Source: Feifania hominis (GTDB lineage Bacteria; Bacillota; Clostridia; Oscillospirales; Feifaniaceae). From it: DNA of 64,000 nucleotides. The notes beneath the pieces are model-generated. The model did not search any database, had not been told where the DNA came from, and saw only the letters and a list, made by a program, of their open reading frames with translations. A program made the translations under genes and the position numbers. The first letter of the stretch is position 1, and every line of letters begins with the position of its first letter. The DNA lies in contig NZ_JACRSP010000001.1 in the NCBI RefSeq assembly GCF_014384765.1, forward strand, positions 186,001-250,000, in the 5' to 3' direction. Shown in pieces: positions 47,753 to 57,593 of the stretch.

Positions 47753-50700
47753 ATGACTTTGCTGACGCTGATAACGGGCCGGGCGGGCAGCGGCAAGAGC
47801 CGCGAGCTCAACCGCCGTGTGCGCGCGCACTGCGAGGCGGGCGACCGGGTCATCGTCCTTGTGCCGGAGCAGTACACTGTGCGCAAGGAGCGCGAGCTTT
47901 TGCTGGAGCTCGGCAACCGTCTGTGCGCCTCGGCCGAGATTTTGAACTTCTCACGGCTTTGCGACTTCGTATTCCGTGAGACCGGCGGCGTCACGGCCGA
48001 CTACATCGACGCGGGCGGCAAGTCCATTGTCATGCAGCGCGCGCTCACCGAGCTGCGCGGCGGGCTTCGCTATTACGGCAGGGCGGCGCTGCGGCCGGAG
48101 TTTATCCGCAAGCTGCTTTTGACTGTGTCGGAGTTTAAGACCTACCGCATCGCCCCGGCCGATCTGCGCGGGAGTGCGGGCGCCGTGGCGCAGCCGGAGC
48201 TTGCCGACAAGCTCACGGATCTTGCAGCCATCTATGAGACCTACAACGCCCTGCTCCACGAGCACTACAGCGACATGGAGGACGATTTCGAGCGCGCGGG
48301 GAGCAAGCTTGTAAAAGAGCGGGTGTTTGAGCCCTATGACATCTTCTGCGACGCGTTCACCGGCTTTTCGCCGGCGGAGATGAGCCTTCTCGGCCCGCTG
48401 ATGCGGCAGGCAAAGTCGGTCACTGTCACTCTCTGCACCGACGCCTTTGACCCCGATGCGGACGAGATTGACGACAGCGGTGTCTTCGCTCCGCTGCAGC
48501 GCACGGCCTGCTCGCTGTTTGCTCTCGCGAGGGCAAACGGCGTACCGGTCGCAAGGCCGGTGCACCTGAACGGGAAAAACGCTTTCCCGCCGGAGATCGC
48601 CCATCTGGAGGCGTCGCTCTTCGAGAGTGCGGGTAAGCCGCGTGACATCCCCTGCGGGGCGCTGACAGCGCTCTGCGCCGCCGACATTTACGAGGAGACC
48701 GACTATGTCGCGCGCACCATTGTGCGCCTTGTGCGGACCGAGGGGTATCGCTACAGCGATTTTCTGGTTCTGTCGCGCAGCATGGAGAGCTATCAGAATG
48801 TCATCGAGGTCGTCTTTCACCGCTATGGGATTCCCTACTTTCTCGACACGCGAACCGACACGCTGACAAAGCCGCTGGTGATGCTTCTCTTCTCGGCGTT
48901 TGAGGCGGTGCTCTCGGGCTACCGCTACGAGTCGGTTTTCGCCTATTTGAAGACCGGCCTTGTCGGCGTGGCGGCCGAGGAGATCGACGTTCTGGAAAAC
49001 TATGTCTACACCCAAAAAATATCCGGCTCGAAGTGGACTGTGCCGTGGACGGCGAACCCATTCGGCTTCAACCGCGAGCCCGACGAGCGCTCGCAGGAGC
49101 TTCTGTGGCGTATCAATAAGACCCGCGCCGCCGTCATCGGGCCGCTTGAGACCTTTCGCGCTGCGCTTCGAGAGTGCGGCGCACGCGCCATTTCGACCGC
49201 GGTCTACGAGCTTCTGCTCGCGCTTGGCGTACCCGGCATGATCGAGCAGAAAGTCGCCGAGCTCACCGAGACGGGCCGCCCGGGCCTTGCCGCCGAGTAC
49301 GAACAGATCTGGAACATTCTCATGCATGCGCTCGACCAGATGGTGCTGCTGCTCGACGATGAGATCACGGCGAAGACCTACTGCGAGGTGCTCAAGCTCG
49401 TGCTCGCCCAGGCTGACATCGGCAAAATTCCGACCTCGCTCGACGAGGTCGCGGTCGCCTCGGCCGAGCGCACCCGCACCCACGGCGTTCGCTGCTGCTT
49501 TGTCGTGGGCTTCGGCGAGGGGGACTTTCCGCGCAGTGACTTTGAGGAGGGCCTGCTCAACGACCGGGACCGCCTCGAACTGCAGCAGCACGATATTCTC
49601 CTCTCGCCGACCACCGAGCGCCTCGCCTTTGAGGAGCTCTTCTATGTCTACTGTGCGCTGACCTCGGCGGGGGAGCGCCTCTACATAAGCTATCCCAAGA
49701 GCGGCGCCTCAGGCAGAGAGAAGAGGCCCTCCTATCTGCTCACGCAGATTCTCGCGCTGCTGCCGCGCCTTGAGATGCTCTATCTCGACGAGCGCGAGCT
49801 GACGGATCCCGCGGCGCGCCTTGAGCGCATCGAGGGCCGTCAGCCGTCCTTTGACTATCTGCTGACCCTGCCGCCCGACGACCCGCTCAAAACGGCGCTG
49901 GAGCGCTACTTTGACGGCCTTGCGGACTATGCCGCGCGCCGGCGGGAGATCGACGGCGCCATTCGCTTTGCAAAGGGCCGCCTTGCGCTCGACGGCGCCG
50001 ATACGCCGCGGCTTCTCTACGGCGAGCGGCCCATGCTGTCGGCGACGAGCCTCGAGCGCTTTCAGCTGTGCAACTTTGCCTACTTCTGCGAGTATGGGCT
50101 GCGCATCGAGCCGCGCCGCCAGGTGGAATTTGACGCCATGCAGACCGGCACGTTCATGCACTATATCCTCGAGCAGTTTGGCCGGCGCTACCGGCCCGAT
50201 GAGATCCGCCGCTTTGACGCGGCGGCCGTGCGCCGGGTGACCGACGAGCTGGTGCGCGAGTACATCGCGGTCTACCTGCCCGATTTTGATGAGAGAGGCG
50301 CGCGCTTTCGCTATCTCTTCTCGCGCCTGTCGCGCATTCTCTACGCCTTTTTGGAGGACATGACGGCCGACCTGCGCCGCAGCCACTTTGAGCCGCTGGC
50401 GTTTGAGCTGCCGATCGGGGAGGGGCAGCCCATCCGCCCGCTGATCCTCTCGGATGAGCAGAGCTCGGTGGCCATACGCGGCTACGTCGACCGGGTGGAC
50501 GGCTATGAGAGAGACGGAAAGCTCTACATCCGAATTGTCGATTACAAGACCGGCCGCAAGGAATTCGACTACGCCGCCATTCACGAGGGCATGGGCATGC
50601 AGATGATGCTCTACCTCTTCTCGCTGTGCGCGGGGGGTAGGGAGTACTTCGGCCGCGAGATCGTACCGGCAGGCATGCTCTATGCGCCGGTGCGCCTGGA

Positions 50701-51163
50701 GGTGGTCGCAGCCGACCACCGCGACGTCACGCCCGACGAGCTCGCGAAGCTGCGCCGCGGGCGGGTGAGAGCAGACGGTCTGCTCACCGAGGACACCGAC
50801 ATTCTGCTCGCCATGGACACAAGCGGAACCTTTGAGACGCTGCCCGTGAGCGCGATGAGAGGGGAGCAGCAGGAAATCGAGCTGAATCCCCGGCGCTCCA
50901 AGGTGGCAAGCGGCGCGCGCTTTGCCCAGCTCGAGCGCTTCGCGGAAAAGAAGCTGCTGTCCATCGCGCGCCAGCTCAAGCGCGGCAGCATTGACATCAA
51001 CCCCTACAAGGACGCGCCGGGGCGCGGGCTCGATTCCTGCGCTTTCTGCGAGATGAGACCGGTCTGCCGCTTTTCGCCGGAGCGGGGCGCGCATGTGCGC
51101 TCGCTTGCGCGCATGAGCGCGCAGGAATTTTGGGACAGCGTGGAAAAGGAGGGCGGATCATGA
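47753..51163 (+). CDS. addB: ATP-dependent helicase/deoxyribonuclease subunit B
   Basis: This 1136-residue subunit of the AddAB double-strand-break resection complex has a Walker A (TGRAGSGKS, residues 8-16). The inactivated helicase body follows, then a C-terminal PD-(D/E)XK nuclease (VDRVDGY ... IVDYKTG, about 920-945). Four cysteines for the structural 4Fe-4S cluster are seen in CNFAYFC-side (about 775) and CAFCEMRPVC (about 1095-1104). ATG follows AAAGGGGG closely; a TTG two codons on has better spacing. The stop overlaps addA. Confidence 0.95.
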   Translation: MTLLTLITGRAGSGKSRELNRRVRAHCEAGDRVIVLVPEQYTVRKERELLLELGNRLCASAEILNFSRLCDFVFRETGGVTADYIDAGGKSIVMQRALTELRGGLRYYGRAALRPEFIRKLLLTVSEFKTYRIAPADLRGSAGAVAQPELADKLTDLAAIYETYNALLHEHYSDMEDDFERAGSKLVKERVFEPYDIFCDAFTGFSPAEMSLLGPLMRQAKSVTVTLCTDAFDPDADEIDDSGVFAPLQRTACSLFALARANGVPVARPVHLNGKNAFPPEIAHLEASLFESAGKPRDIPCGALTALCAADIYEETDYVARTIVRLVRTEGYRYSDFLVLSRSMESYQNVIEVVFHRYGIPYFLDTRTDTLTKPLVMLLFSAFEAVLSGYRYESVFAYLKTGLVGVAAEEIDVLENYVYTQKISGSKWTVPWTANPFGFNREPDERSQELLWRINKTRAAVIGPLETFRAALRECGARAISTAVYELLLALGVPGMIEQKVAELTETGRPGLAAEYEQIWNILMHALDQMVLLLDDEITAKTYCEVLKLVLAQADIGKIPTSLDEVAVASAERTRTHGVRCCFVVGFGEGDFPRSDFEEGLLNDRDRLELQQHDILLSPTTERLAFEELFYVYCALTSAGERLYISYPKSGASGREKRPSYLLTQILALLPRLEMLYLDERELTDPAARLERIEGRQPSFDYLLTLPPDDPLKTALERYFDGLADYAARRREIDGAIRFAKGRLALDGADTPRLLYGERPMLSATSLERFQLCNFAYFCEYGLRIEPRRQVEFDAMQTGTFMHYILEQFGRRYRPDEIRRFDAAAVRRVTDELVREYIAVYLPDFDERGARFRYLFSRLSRILYAFLEDMTADLRRSHFEPLAFELPIGEGQPIRPLILSDEQSSVAIRGYVDRVDGYERDGKLYIRIVDYKTGRKEFDYAAIHEGMGMQMMLYLFSLCAGGREYFGREIVPAGMLYAPVRLEVVAADHRDVTPDELAKLRRGRVRADGLLTEDTDILLAMDTSGTFETLPVSAMRGEQQEIELNPRRSKVASGARFAQLERFAEKKLLSIARQLKRGSIDINPYKDAPGRGLDSCAFCEMRPVCRFSPERGAHVRSLARMSAQEFWDSVEKEGGS

Positions 51164-54100
51164 GCGAACTGCGTTTTACCGACGAGCAGCGCCGCGCCAT
51201 TTCGGAGCCCTCCGACAGCGTCAAGGTGAGCGCCGCCGCGGGCTCCGGCAAGACGGCGGTGCTCGTTGAGCGGGTGATTGAAAAAATCGAGGCGGGCGGC
51301 GACATCGACCGGTTTCTCATCGTCACATTCACCAATGCCGCGGCCGATGACGTGCGCGCAAAAATCGGGCGGGCGCTGCGCGGGAAACTCGCGAAGTCGC
51401 CGAACGCCCACCTGCGCCGGCAGCTCATTCTGCTCTCCCGCGCGCCGATTGACACCATCGACGGCTTCTGCCTGAAGCTGCTGCGCGCCAATTTTCAAAA
51501 GCTCGGCCTGTCGCCGGAATTTCGCATCGGCGACCCGAACGAGACCGGTATCCTCAAGGAGGAGCTCTACGGAGAGCTGCTGGATGACTGGTATGAGAAC
51601 TTTTCTGCCTGCGAGCCGTTTTCACATGCGGTGGAGTTCTTTGCCCGCACGAGAAACGACGACGCCTTTCTGGAGGTTGTCAAGGCCGTGCGCGAGGGGA
51701 TTTTGACCTTTCCCGACCGTGAGGGCTTTCTCAGGTGGACGCTCGACACCCTCGCCGGCTGCGCCGAAATGCCGGTTCTTGAGACGCCCTATGGGCGCGA
51801 GCTTGCGCGCCACGCGGGGGAAGTTCTCGACTATCTGCTCGCGCTGTGCCGCCACGGCATCTGCGAGATTCGCGGGGACGACAGGCTCGAGCGAGCCTAT
51901 CTGCCCGCCTTTGAGGACGACGAGCGCGCCATTCTCGAGCTGCGCTCACTGCTCGAATGCGGGGACTACGACGGCGTACACGACCGGCTTGCGGGCTTCA
52001 AGGCCGTCTCGCTGCGCGCGCTTCGCGGCTATGAGGACACCGCGCTCGCCGACCGCCTCAAGGAGTCGCGCGCCGGTGTGAAAAAGGAGCTCGGTAAGCT
52101 CCGTGAGCTCTTCTCGCCGACGGCGGAGCAGTTTGCCGGGGACTGTCTTGCGCTGCGCCGGGTGTTTGAGATTGTCTTTGCCATGGCGGTCGACTTTGAG
52201 CGGCGCTTTGAGAGCCGCAAAAACGAGCGCGGCATTCTCGATTTCGCCGATGTCGAACGCTATGCCTACCGGCTGCTGGTCGAGGACTACGACGCACACA
52301 GCGGCTCTCTCACGCCGACGCAGGATGCCCGGCAGACCGCGCAGCGCTACGATGCGGTCTTCATCGACGAGTACCAGGATACCAACGAGCTGCAGGATGC
52401 GATTTTCCGCGCGCTCTCACGCGGCGGGGAGAGTCTCTTTTTTGTCGGCGACGTCAAGCAGAGCATCTACCGCTTTCGCCAGGCCGAGCCGGAGCTCTTT
52501 CTGCGCCGGCAGGCGAGGCGGGTGCTGCGCCTGACCGGCAACTTCAGAAGCAGGCGCTCGGTGGTCGACGCGGTCAACTTTCTCTTTGAGCGCCTCATGT
52601 CCCCCGAGCTTGGCGACGTCAACTACGACGAGGGGGAGAAGCTGCGCTTTCTCGCGGACTACGACCCGGCGCAGGACACGCCGGTCGAGGTGGATGTGCT
52701 GCTGCCGGACGGGGAGGACAGCGAGCGCGCCGAGCGGGAATTCCGCTTTGCCGCACGGCGCATCCGGCACATGGTGGAGACGGGCGAGCTGGTACGCGAC
52801 CGCGTCAGCGGCCGCATGAGGCCGGTGCGCTACCGTGACATCGTCATTCTCTCGCGGAACCTGAAGAACACAGCCGCTCTCTTTGAGGATATTCTGCGGG
52901 AGGAGGAGATCCCCTATTACTCCGATGTGCCGAGCGTCTTCTTCGAGCGCGAGGAGATTTCGACCATCCTCTCACTGCTTCGCACCATCGACAACCCTCT
53001 GCAGGACGTCCACCTGATCGCGACGCTGCGCTCGGCGCTCTTTGCCATGACGGAGGACGAGCTCGCGCTGATTCGGGCCGCGCACCGCGAGGGGCCGTTC
53101 TACGACGCGCTCTGCGCCGCCGGTGACGAAAAGAGCGCCGCCTTTCTCAGGAAGCTCGGCGACTACCGGCTGCTCGCGGCAAGTCTTCCGATCGACCAGC
53201 TTCTCGCCTACATCTATGAGGATACGGGGTATCTGAGCGTCGCGGGGGCCATGCGAAACGGCGCGCTGCGCCGGGCGAACCTGCAGCTGCTCTACCACTA
53301 TGCCTGCGCCTTTGAGCAGACGAGCTTCAAGGGACTGTTTCAGTTCATTCACTACATCGACCGCATTTTGCAGACTGGCGGGGAGTACGAGTCGGCGCGC
53401 GCTTTCTCCGAGAACAGCGACGTCGTGCGGCTGATGACCGTACACAAGTCCAAGGGGCTCGAGTTCCCGGTTGTGGTGCTGTGCGGCCTGACAAAACGCT
53501 TCAACAAAATGGACCTGCGCGAAAACTTCATGCTCCACCGAAAGCTCGGCGCGGGGGCGAAGCTGCGTGACACGGAAGATCTCATTGAGTTTGACACGCT
53601 GCCCCGCGCCGCCGTGAAGCTGCGCCGCGAGGCCGAGAGTCTGTCTGAGGAGCTGCGCACGCTCTATGTCGCGCTCACCCGCGCGCAGGAGAAGCTGGTG
53701 CTCGTCGTCTCCTGCGCCGACGAGAGAGAGCTGATGCGCTGCGCATTCATCCCGCAGGAGAACGGGCGCATCCTGCCGTTTTATCTGCGCTCGCGCGGCA
53801 GCTACGCCGAGTGGATTCTCGCGGCGCTCTCCCTGCACCGGGACGGGCAGCCCCTGCGTGAGCTGACGGGCTTTACACCCGCCGCCCTGGACGAACAGGG
53901 GCGCTTTGCGGTGCGGCTCATCCGCCCGCAGGATGAGCCGGTGCCCGAACACTCTCCCGCGCCGCCGGACGCCCCGCTCGACTGGGCACTGCTCGAGGAG
54001 ATCCGCGAGAGGCTCGACTTTATCTACCCGGCGGCAGAGCTTCGGCGGGTGCCGTCGAAGATCTCGGTGAGCGACTTGCGCTCTCTTGCCCAGACGGGTG

Positions 54101-54675
54101 AGCGGACTCTCGATTTTGCTCGGCCGAAATTTCTCACGCAGACCACCGCCCTCACTCCGGCCGAGCGCGGCACCGCCATGCACAAATTCATGCAATTTGC
54201 CGATCTTGAGAATCTCGTGCGCAGCCGCGACGTGGCGGGCGAGCTCGAGCGGCTTGTAGGATGTGAGTTTCTCACTGCTGCCGAGGCGGGCGCCGTTGAG
54301 ACGCAGAGAGTCGAGCGGTTTCTTGAAAGCTCCCTCGGCCGCCGCCTTGCAGTCTCGCCGCGGGTTCTGCGGGAGATGCGCTTTAACATTGCCCGCCCGG
54401 CGGGTGAGATAGAGCAGTACGCTGCCGACGCCGCCGGCGACCCGGGCGCCGTCATCGTCGTGCAGGGCGTGCTCGACTGTGCCTTTCTGGAGGGGGACGG
54501 CTATGTGCTTTTCGACTTCAAAACCGACCGTGTGACCGACGACGGCAGCGCCCTCGCCGCATGCTACCGGCCGCAGCTTGAGCTCTATGAGCAGGCGCTT
54601 CGTGAAATTACCGGAATGCCTGTGACAGAGCGTTATCTCTACTCGTTTGAACTCGGGCGGGAGATCCCTGTCTGA
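51160..54675 (+). CDS. addA: ATP-dependent helicase/nuclease subunit A
   Basis: This 1171-residue UvrD-type helicase-nuclease has Walker A SAAAGSGKT (24-32), motif II FIDEYQDTNELQ (about 403), motif III VGDVKQSIYRFRQAEP, motif V VRLMTVHKSKGLEFPVV, motif VI LYVALTRAQEKL, and a C-terminal nuclease with LDCAFLEGDGYVLFDFKTDR. With AddB it processes broken DNA ends for recombination and recognises a Chi-like site. It starts inside the addB stop (ATGA) with AAAAGGAGGG upstream. Confidence 0.96.
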   Translation: MSELRFTDEQRRAISEPSDSVKVSAAAGSGKTAVLVERVIEKIEAGGDIDRFLIVTFTNAAADDVRAKIGRALRGKLAKSPNAHLRRQLILLSRAPIDTIDGFCLKLLRANFQKLGLSPEFRIGDPNETGILKEELYGELLDDWYENFSACEPFSHAVEFFARTRNDDAFLEVVKAVREGILTFPDREGFLRWTLDTLAGCAEMPVLETPYGRELARHAGEVLDYLLALCRHGICEIRGDDRLERAYLPAFEDDERAILELRSLLECGDYDGVHDRLAGFKAVSLRALRGYEDTALADRLKESRAGVKKELGKLRELFSPTAEQFAGDCLALRRVFEIVFAMAVDFERRFESRKNERGILDFADVERYAYRLLVEDYDAHSGSLTPTQDARQTAQRYDAVFIDEYQDTNELQDAIFRALSRGGESLFFVGDVKQSIYRFRQAEPELFLRRQARRVLRLTGNFRSRRSVVDAVNFLFERLMSPELGDVNYDEGEKLRFLADYDPAQDTPVEVDVLLPDGEDSERAEREFRFAARRIRHMVETGELVRDRVSGRMRPVRYRDIVILSRNLKNTAALFEDILREEEIPYYSDVPSVFFEREEISTILSLLRTIDNPLQDVHLIATLRSALFAMTEDELALIRAAHREGPFYDALCAAGDEKSAAFLRKLGDYRLLAASLPIDQLLAYIYEDTGYLSVAGAMRNGALRRANLQLLYHYACAFEQTSFKGLFQFIHYIDRILQTGGEYESARAFSENSDVVRLMTVHKSKGLEFPVVVLCGLTKRFNKMDLRENFMLHRKLGAGAKLRDTEDLIEFDTLPRAAVKLRREAESLSEELRTLYVALTRAQEKLVLVVSCADERELMRCAFIPQENGRILPFYLRSRGSYAEWILAALSLHRDGQPLRELTGFTPAALDEQGRFAVRLIRPQDEPVPEHSPAPPDAPLDWALLEEIRERLDFIYPAAELRRVPSKISVSDLRSLAQTGERTLDFARPKFLTQTTALTPAERGTAMHKFMQFADLENLVRSRDVAGELERLVGCEFLTAAEAGAVETQRVERFLESSLGRRLAVSPRVLREMRFNIARPAGEIEQYAADAAGDPGAVIVVQGVLDCAFLEGDGYVLFDFKTDRVTDDGSALAACYRPQLELYEQALREITGMPVTERYLYSFELGREIPV

Positions 54676-54686
54676 TGAAAAATAAC

Positions 54687-54715
54687 TTGCATTTTTCGAT
54701 ATCCTGTGTTATGAT
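54687..54715 (+). promoter_or_regulatory. rpmE promoter
   Basis: TTGCAT and TATGAT are 17 bases apart, between addA and rpmE. Confidence 0.75.
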
Positions 54716-54782
54716 TTAACGAGCATTGACAATGGGAACGTGGCGAATGCCGCGTGGTCTTGATAAGAGTGAGGTGAGTTTC

Positions 54783-54986
54783 ATGAAAGAGGGTATCCAT
54801 CCGAAGTACGAGAAGACGACCATCCGCTGCGCGTGCGGCGAGGTGATCGAAACCGGCTCGACGAAGAGCGACATCAAGGTTGAAATCTGCTCCAAGTGCC
54901 ATCCTTTCTATACCGGCAAACAGAAGCTGGTCGATTCGGGCGGCCGTGTTGACAAGTTCAACAAGAGATTTGGCCTGAACAAGTAA
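54783..54986 (+). CDS. rpmE: 50S ribosomal protein L31, zinc-binding form
   Basis: This 67-residue protein matches L31 (MKEGIHPKY at the start, CHPFYTGKQKLVDSGGRVDKF at the end). Cysteines in RCACG and ICSKC identify the zinc-containing paralogue. Normal length. GAGGTGAG precedes the ATG; a longer frame upstream is not part of the family. Followed directly by a terminator. Confidence 0.97.
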   Translation: MKEGIHPKYEKTTIRCACGEVIETGSTKSDIKVEICSKCHPFYTGKQKLVDSGGRVDKFNKRFGLNK

Positions 54987-54994
54987 GAGCAAGC

Positions 54995-55027
54995 AAAAAT
55001 CCCCGGACAAGCTGTCCGGGGATTTTT
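54995..55027 (+). terminator. Intrinsic terminator of rpmE
   Basis: AAAAATCCCCGGACA-GC-TGTCCGGGGATTTTT is a perfect hairpin. Confidence 0.92.
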
Positions 55028-55045
55028 AAATCAGGGAGGTACACC

Positions 55046-55435
55046 ATGCTCAGAGAGCCGAGTGAGGACCTTTTTCTGTTCTTTGACAAACTGCCGGCGG
55101 CACTGCCGCTCTTTGAGGCGCTCGACGAGCGCATCGCCAGTGAGCTCGGCGCGTCGACACGCAAGGTTCAGCGAACGCAGATCACCTATAAAAACCGGTA
55201 TAACTTTGCCTGCATCTCGCTGCCTGTGCGCAGAGTGAAAGGCTGGCCGGAGGTCTGCATCATTGTCACATTCGGTCTGGGGAGGCGCCTCCTGTCTGCG
55301 CGCATTGCCGTAGCGACTGAGCCGTATCCCAATCGGTGGACTCACCACGTGACGGTCTCAGACACGCAGGAGATTGACGCCGAACTGATGGGCTGGCTCA
55401 GAGAGGCCTATGAGTTCTCGATGAGCAAGAAATAG
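55046..55435 (+). CDS. DUF5655 domain protein
   Basis: This 129-residue protein fits DUF5655: KVQRTQITYKNRYNFACISLP, VTFGLGRRL, NRWTHHVTV and a C-terminal EIDAELMGWLREAYE helix. DUF5655 is found alone or attached to other domains, and its function is unknown. GGGAGG lies upstream of the ATG. It is 15 bases before the VanW gene, perhaps co-transcribed. Confidence 0.8.
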   Translation: MLREPSEDLFLFFDKLPAALPLFEALDERIASELGASTRKVQRTQITYKNRYNFACISLPVRRVKGWPEVCIIVTFGLGRRLLSARIAVATEPYPNRWTHHVTVSDTQEIDAELMGWLREAYEFSMSKK

Positions 55436-55450
55436 AGGGGGGGAGACGCA

Positions 55451-56269
55451 ATGGGACGCAGGCTGTTCTGTGAAATTTCGCCGCTGACCTACCGGATCTC
55501 GGTCTGCAGATGCAGAGCCATGCGGCACATTCAAAATCTGTGGCGGCTGAAAAACTGTGCCCGACAGAAGAGCGAGACCCGGCTGCCGGTTGTCGTCTAT
55601 GAGCAGAAATCCCTGATGCGCCGCAGACTCGGCAACGTGGACATGCTTTTGCAGGAGAATAAGGTTGTGAATCTGAACATTGCCGCGCCGAGGGTGTCGG
55701 GAATTATAATAAAGCCCGGCGAGACCTTTTCGTTTTGGAAGCTCGTCGGGCCCTGCAGCGCGCGCAGAGGCTACCGGGAGGGGCTGGTCATCACCCGCGG
55801 CCGGACGGGCCGCGGAATCGGCGGAGGCATGTGTCAGTTCACCAATCTGATTCACTGGCTGGTGCTCCACACGCCGCTTACCATCGTCGAGCACCACCAC
55901 CACGACGGCATGGATCTCTTCCCGGATTATGGGCGGCAGATTCCGTTTGGAACGGGCACGTCCATCATGTACAACTATCTGGATTACCGGTTTCAAAACA
56001 ACACCGATCAGGCATACCAGCTCATTGTCTACACCACGGAGGAGTATCTCTGCGGTGAAATTCGGACAACGGCGGCCCTGCCGGTGAAGTACCATATTGT
56101 CACGCAGAACGAGCGCTTTGTCCGCGAGGGCGGCCAGGTTTACCGGACCGGCGAAGTGTACCGCACCCAGATCGACAAGGCCACAGGGGAGACGATTGCA
56201 AGACAGCTTATCAAACGCAACCACGCCCGGGTGATGTACGATGTCAGCGAACGCTCTGCGGTCCTGTGA
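55451..56269 (+). CDS. VanW family protein
   Basis: This 272-residue protein has the VanW domain (about 80-215) with NIAAPRVSGIIIKPGETFSFW, TRGRTGRGIGGGMCQFTNLIHW and HHHHDGMDLFPDYGRQIPFGTGTSIMYNYLD. It lacks the signal peptide and the G5/YoaR domains of the larger family. VanW occurs as an accessory gene in vanB-type clusters, but most chromosomal copies have no link to glycopeptide resistance; there are no van genes here. A role in cell-wall metabolism is inferred. Confidence 0.9.
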   Translation: MGRRLFCEISPLTYRISVCRCRAMRHIQNLWRLKNCARQKSETRLPVVVYEQKSLMRRRLGNVDMLLQENKVVNLNIAAPRVSGIIIKPGETFSFWKLVGPCSARRGYREGLVITRGRTGRGIGGGMCQFTNLIHWLVLHTPLTIVEHHHHDGMDLFPDYGRQIPFGTGTSIMYNYLDYRFQNNTDQAYQLIVYTTEEYLCGEIRTTAALPVKYHIVTQNERFVREGGQVYRTGEVYRTQIDKATGETIARQLIKRNHARVMYDVSERSAVL

Positions 56270-56313
56270 CCGCCAGAATAAAAAACCATAGGAAAAGAAA
56301 GGGTGACGTAGCA

Positions 56314-56916
56314 GTGGAAAGTCAGACTGCAGTGCTCAGGGCCGCGACTGCGGCCGATGCCGAAAATCTTTTGAAAATCTATGCTCCCTATGTCAGAGAG
56401 ACTGCCATAACGTTTGAGTATGACGTGCCGTCTGTGGAGGAGTTTGCCGGCCGCATCGAAAGCGTTTTGAAGAAATACCCCTATCTTGTGGCGCAGCGGG
56501 GAGACGAGATTTTGGGATACGCCTATGCCGGCAGCTTTCATGCGCGCCCGGCCTATGACTGGGCGGTGGAGGTCTCCATCTATGTGGACCGTGACAAAAA
56601 GAGAACGGGCATCGGCTCCATGCTCTACCGGGCGCTTGAGGCAACGCTGAGAGAGCAGGGGATTTTGAATGTCAACGCCTGCATTGCCTATCCGGAGGTC
56701 GAGGACGAGTATCTGACCAGAAACAGCGTGGGGTTTCACGAACATCTGGGCTATCGCTGGGTGGGAGAGTTTCGCAAGTGCGGCTATAAATTCGACCGCT
56801 GGTACAACATGGTCTGGATGGAGAAACACATCGGCGAGCACCAAAGTGCCCAGCCTGCGCCAAAGACCTTTGAAGAGGTGCGCGGCATCATACGGGAGAA
56901 GTACCACATTGAGTGA
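56314..56916 (+). CDS. GNAT N-acetyltransferase (phosphinothricin acetyltransferase-like)
   Basis: This 200-residue GNAT-fold enzyme has RAATAADAENLLKIYAPYV at the N-terminus, the acetyl-CoA loop VDRDKKRTGIGSMLYRALE (R/Q-x-x-G-x-G/A) and SVGFHEHLGYRWVGEFRKCGYKFDRWY typical of the PAT/YwnH group. It may acetylate an amino acid analogue. GTG at 56314 is preferred over an earlier GTG overlapping the VanW stop because AAAGGGTG is 8 bases before it. Confidence 0.88.
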   Translation: MESQTAVLRAATAADAENLLKIYAPYVRETAITFEYDVPSVEEFAGRIESVLKKYPYLVAQRGDEILGYAYAGSFHARPAYDWAVEVSIYVDRDKKRTGIGSMLYRALEATLREQGILNVNACIAYPEVEDEYLTRNSVGFHEHLGYRWVGEFRKCGYKFDRWYNMVWMEKHIGEHQSAQPAPKTFEEVRGIIREKYHIE

Positions 56917-56938
56917 CCCATCCCGCGGCCACTCTGAC

Positions 56939-57003
56939 AAGAAGAGCCGCCGGCGTGCGAATGGACTGTTCTGCTCCATGCGCACCGCCGGCGGCTCTAT
57001 TCG
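56939..57003. terminator. Long bidirectional hairpin
   Basis: AGAGCCGCCGGCG and its complement enclose a further pairing (TGCG-AATGGA with its complement), between convergent genes. T-runs are short, so termination may be weak. Confidence 0.65.
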
Positions 57004-57029
57004 TCTTGCTTTGACAGACGGGAAATGTT

Positions 57030-57572
57030 TTAAACCTCCGCCGGGATCTCACCGGCGACACCCTGCTCCTGCTGCAGCGCGCGCAGCAGCGGCAGGATTT
57101 TTTTGTACTGTTTTGCAAGCTCGCGCGAATGGGGAAGCCCGACGGCGGCCTTGTAGCAGCGCAGCGCCTCGTCGAGGTTCCTGACGTCGACACAGAGACA
57201 GGCCTTGTAGAAATAGAACAGGCTCCTGTCCTCCTCGCGCAGAAGACTCTGCGGCTTTGCCCGGTCCATGTAGGACAGCGCCTTTGCGGCGTCCTGCCGG
57301 TTGAGGTCGATGGCGACCATGGCCCGTGTCCAGTAGTATATGGTGCGGTAAGGGGGCAGCAGAAAGTAGGGAACGGTGACCGAGAGCCAGAATATCGCCT
57401 GTTTGGTCTGCTTTTTCCGGCAGGCGGCGTAGGCGGGCGACGTGAAGCCATAGAGCAGATACCACAGGGCGAGAAGCAGCACGAAGACCGTCACATAGCC
57501 AAAGCACAGAAACACCACCGCGCCGATGAGAAGAAAGAGGCTCAGCGCGCCTGTCATCCACTTGTTTTTCAT
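57030..57572 (-). CDS. Membrane protein with TPR-like C-terminus
   Basis: This 180-residue protein has two or three membrane segments in the first 90 residues, then a soluble helical part with a TPR-like pair (AAKALSYMDRAKPQ and DEALRCYKAAVGLP). Its gene ends the pgm-pgi run, 21 bases after pgi, so it is probably co-transcribed. No family is recognised and no function is proposed. Confidence 0.75.
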   Translation of the reverse strand: MKNKWMTGALSLFLLIGAVVFLCFGYVTVFVLLLALWYLLYGFTSPAYAACRKKQTKQAIFWLSVTVPYFLLPPYRTIYYWTRAMVAIDLNRQDAAKALSYMDRAKPQSLLREEDRSLFYFYKACLCVDVRNLDEALRCYKAAVGLPHSRELAKQYKKILPLLRALQQEQGVAGEIPAEV

Positions 57573-57593
57573 GAGCGTACCCTCCCGGTTCGG

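Noticed and set aside
47951..49591. 546-residue minus-strand frame opposite addB
   Set aside because: A shadow of addB codon bias; the composition is low-complexity and there is no start signal or motif.
52972..54195. 407-residue minus-strand frame opposite addA
   Set aside because: Same reason: antisense frame kept open by G+C-rich third positions.
55451..56269. Vancomycin-resistance determinant (VanW)
   Set aside because: No vanA/B ligase, vanH, vanX or VanRS genes are present; VanW domains are widespread in susceptible Clostridia.
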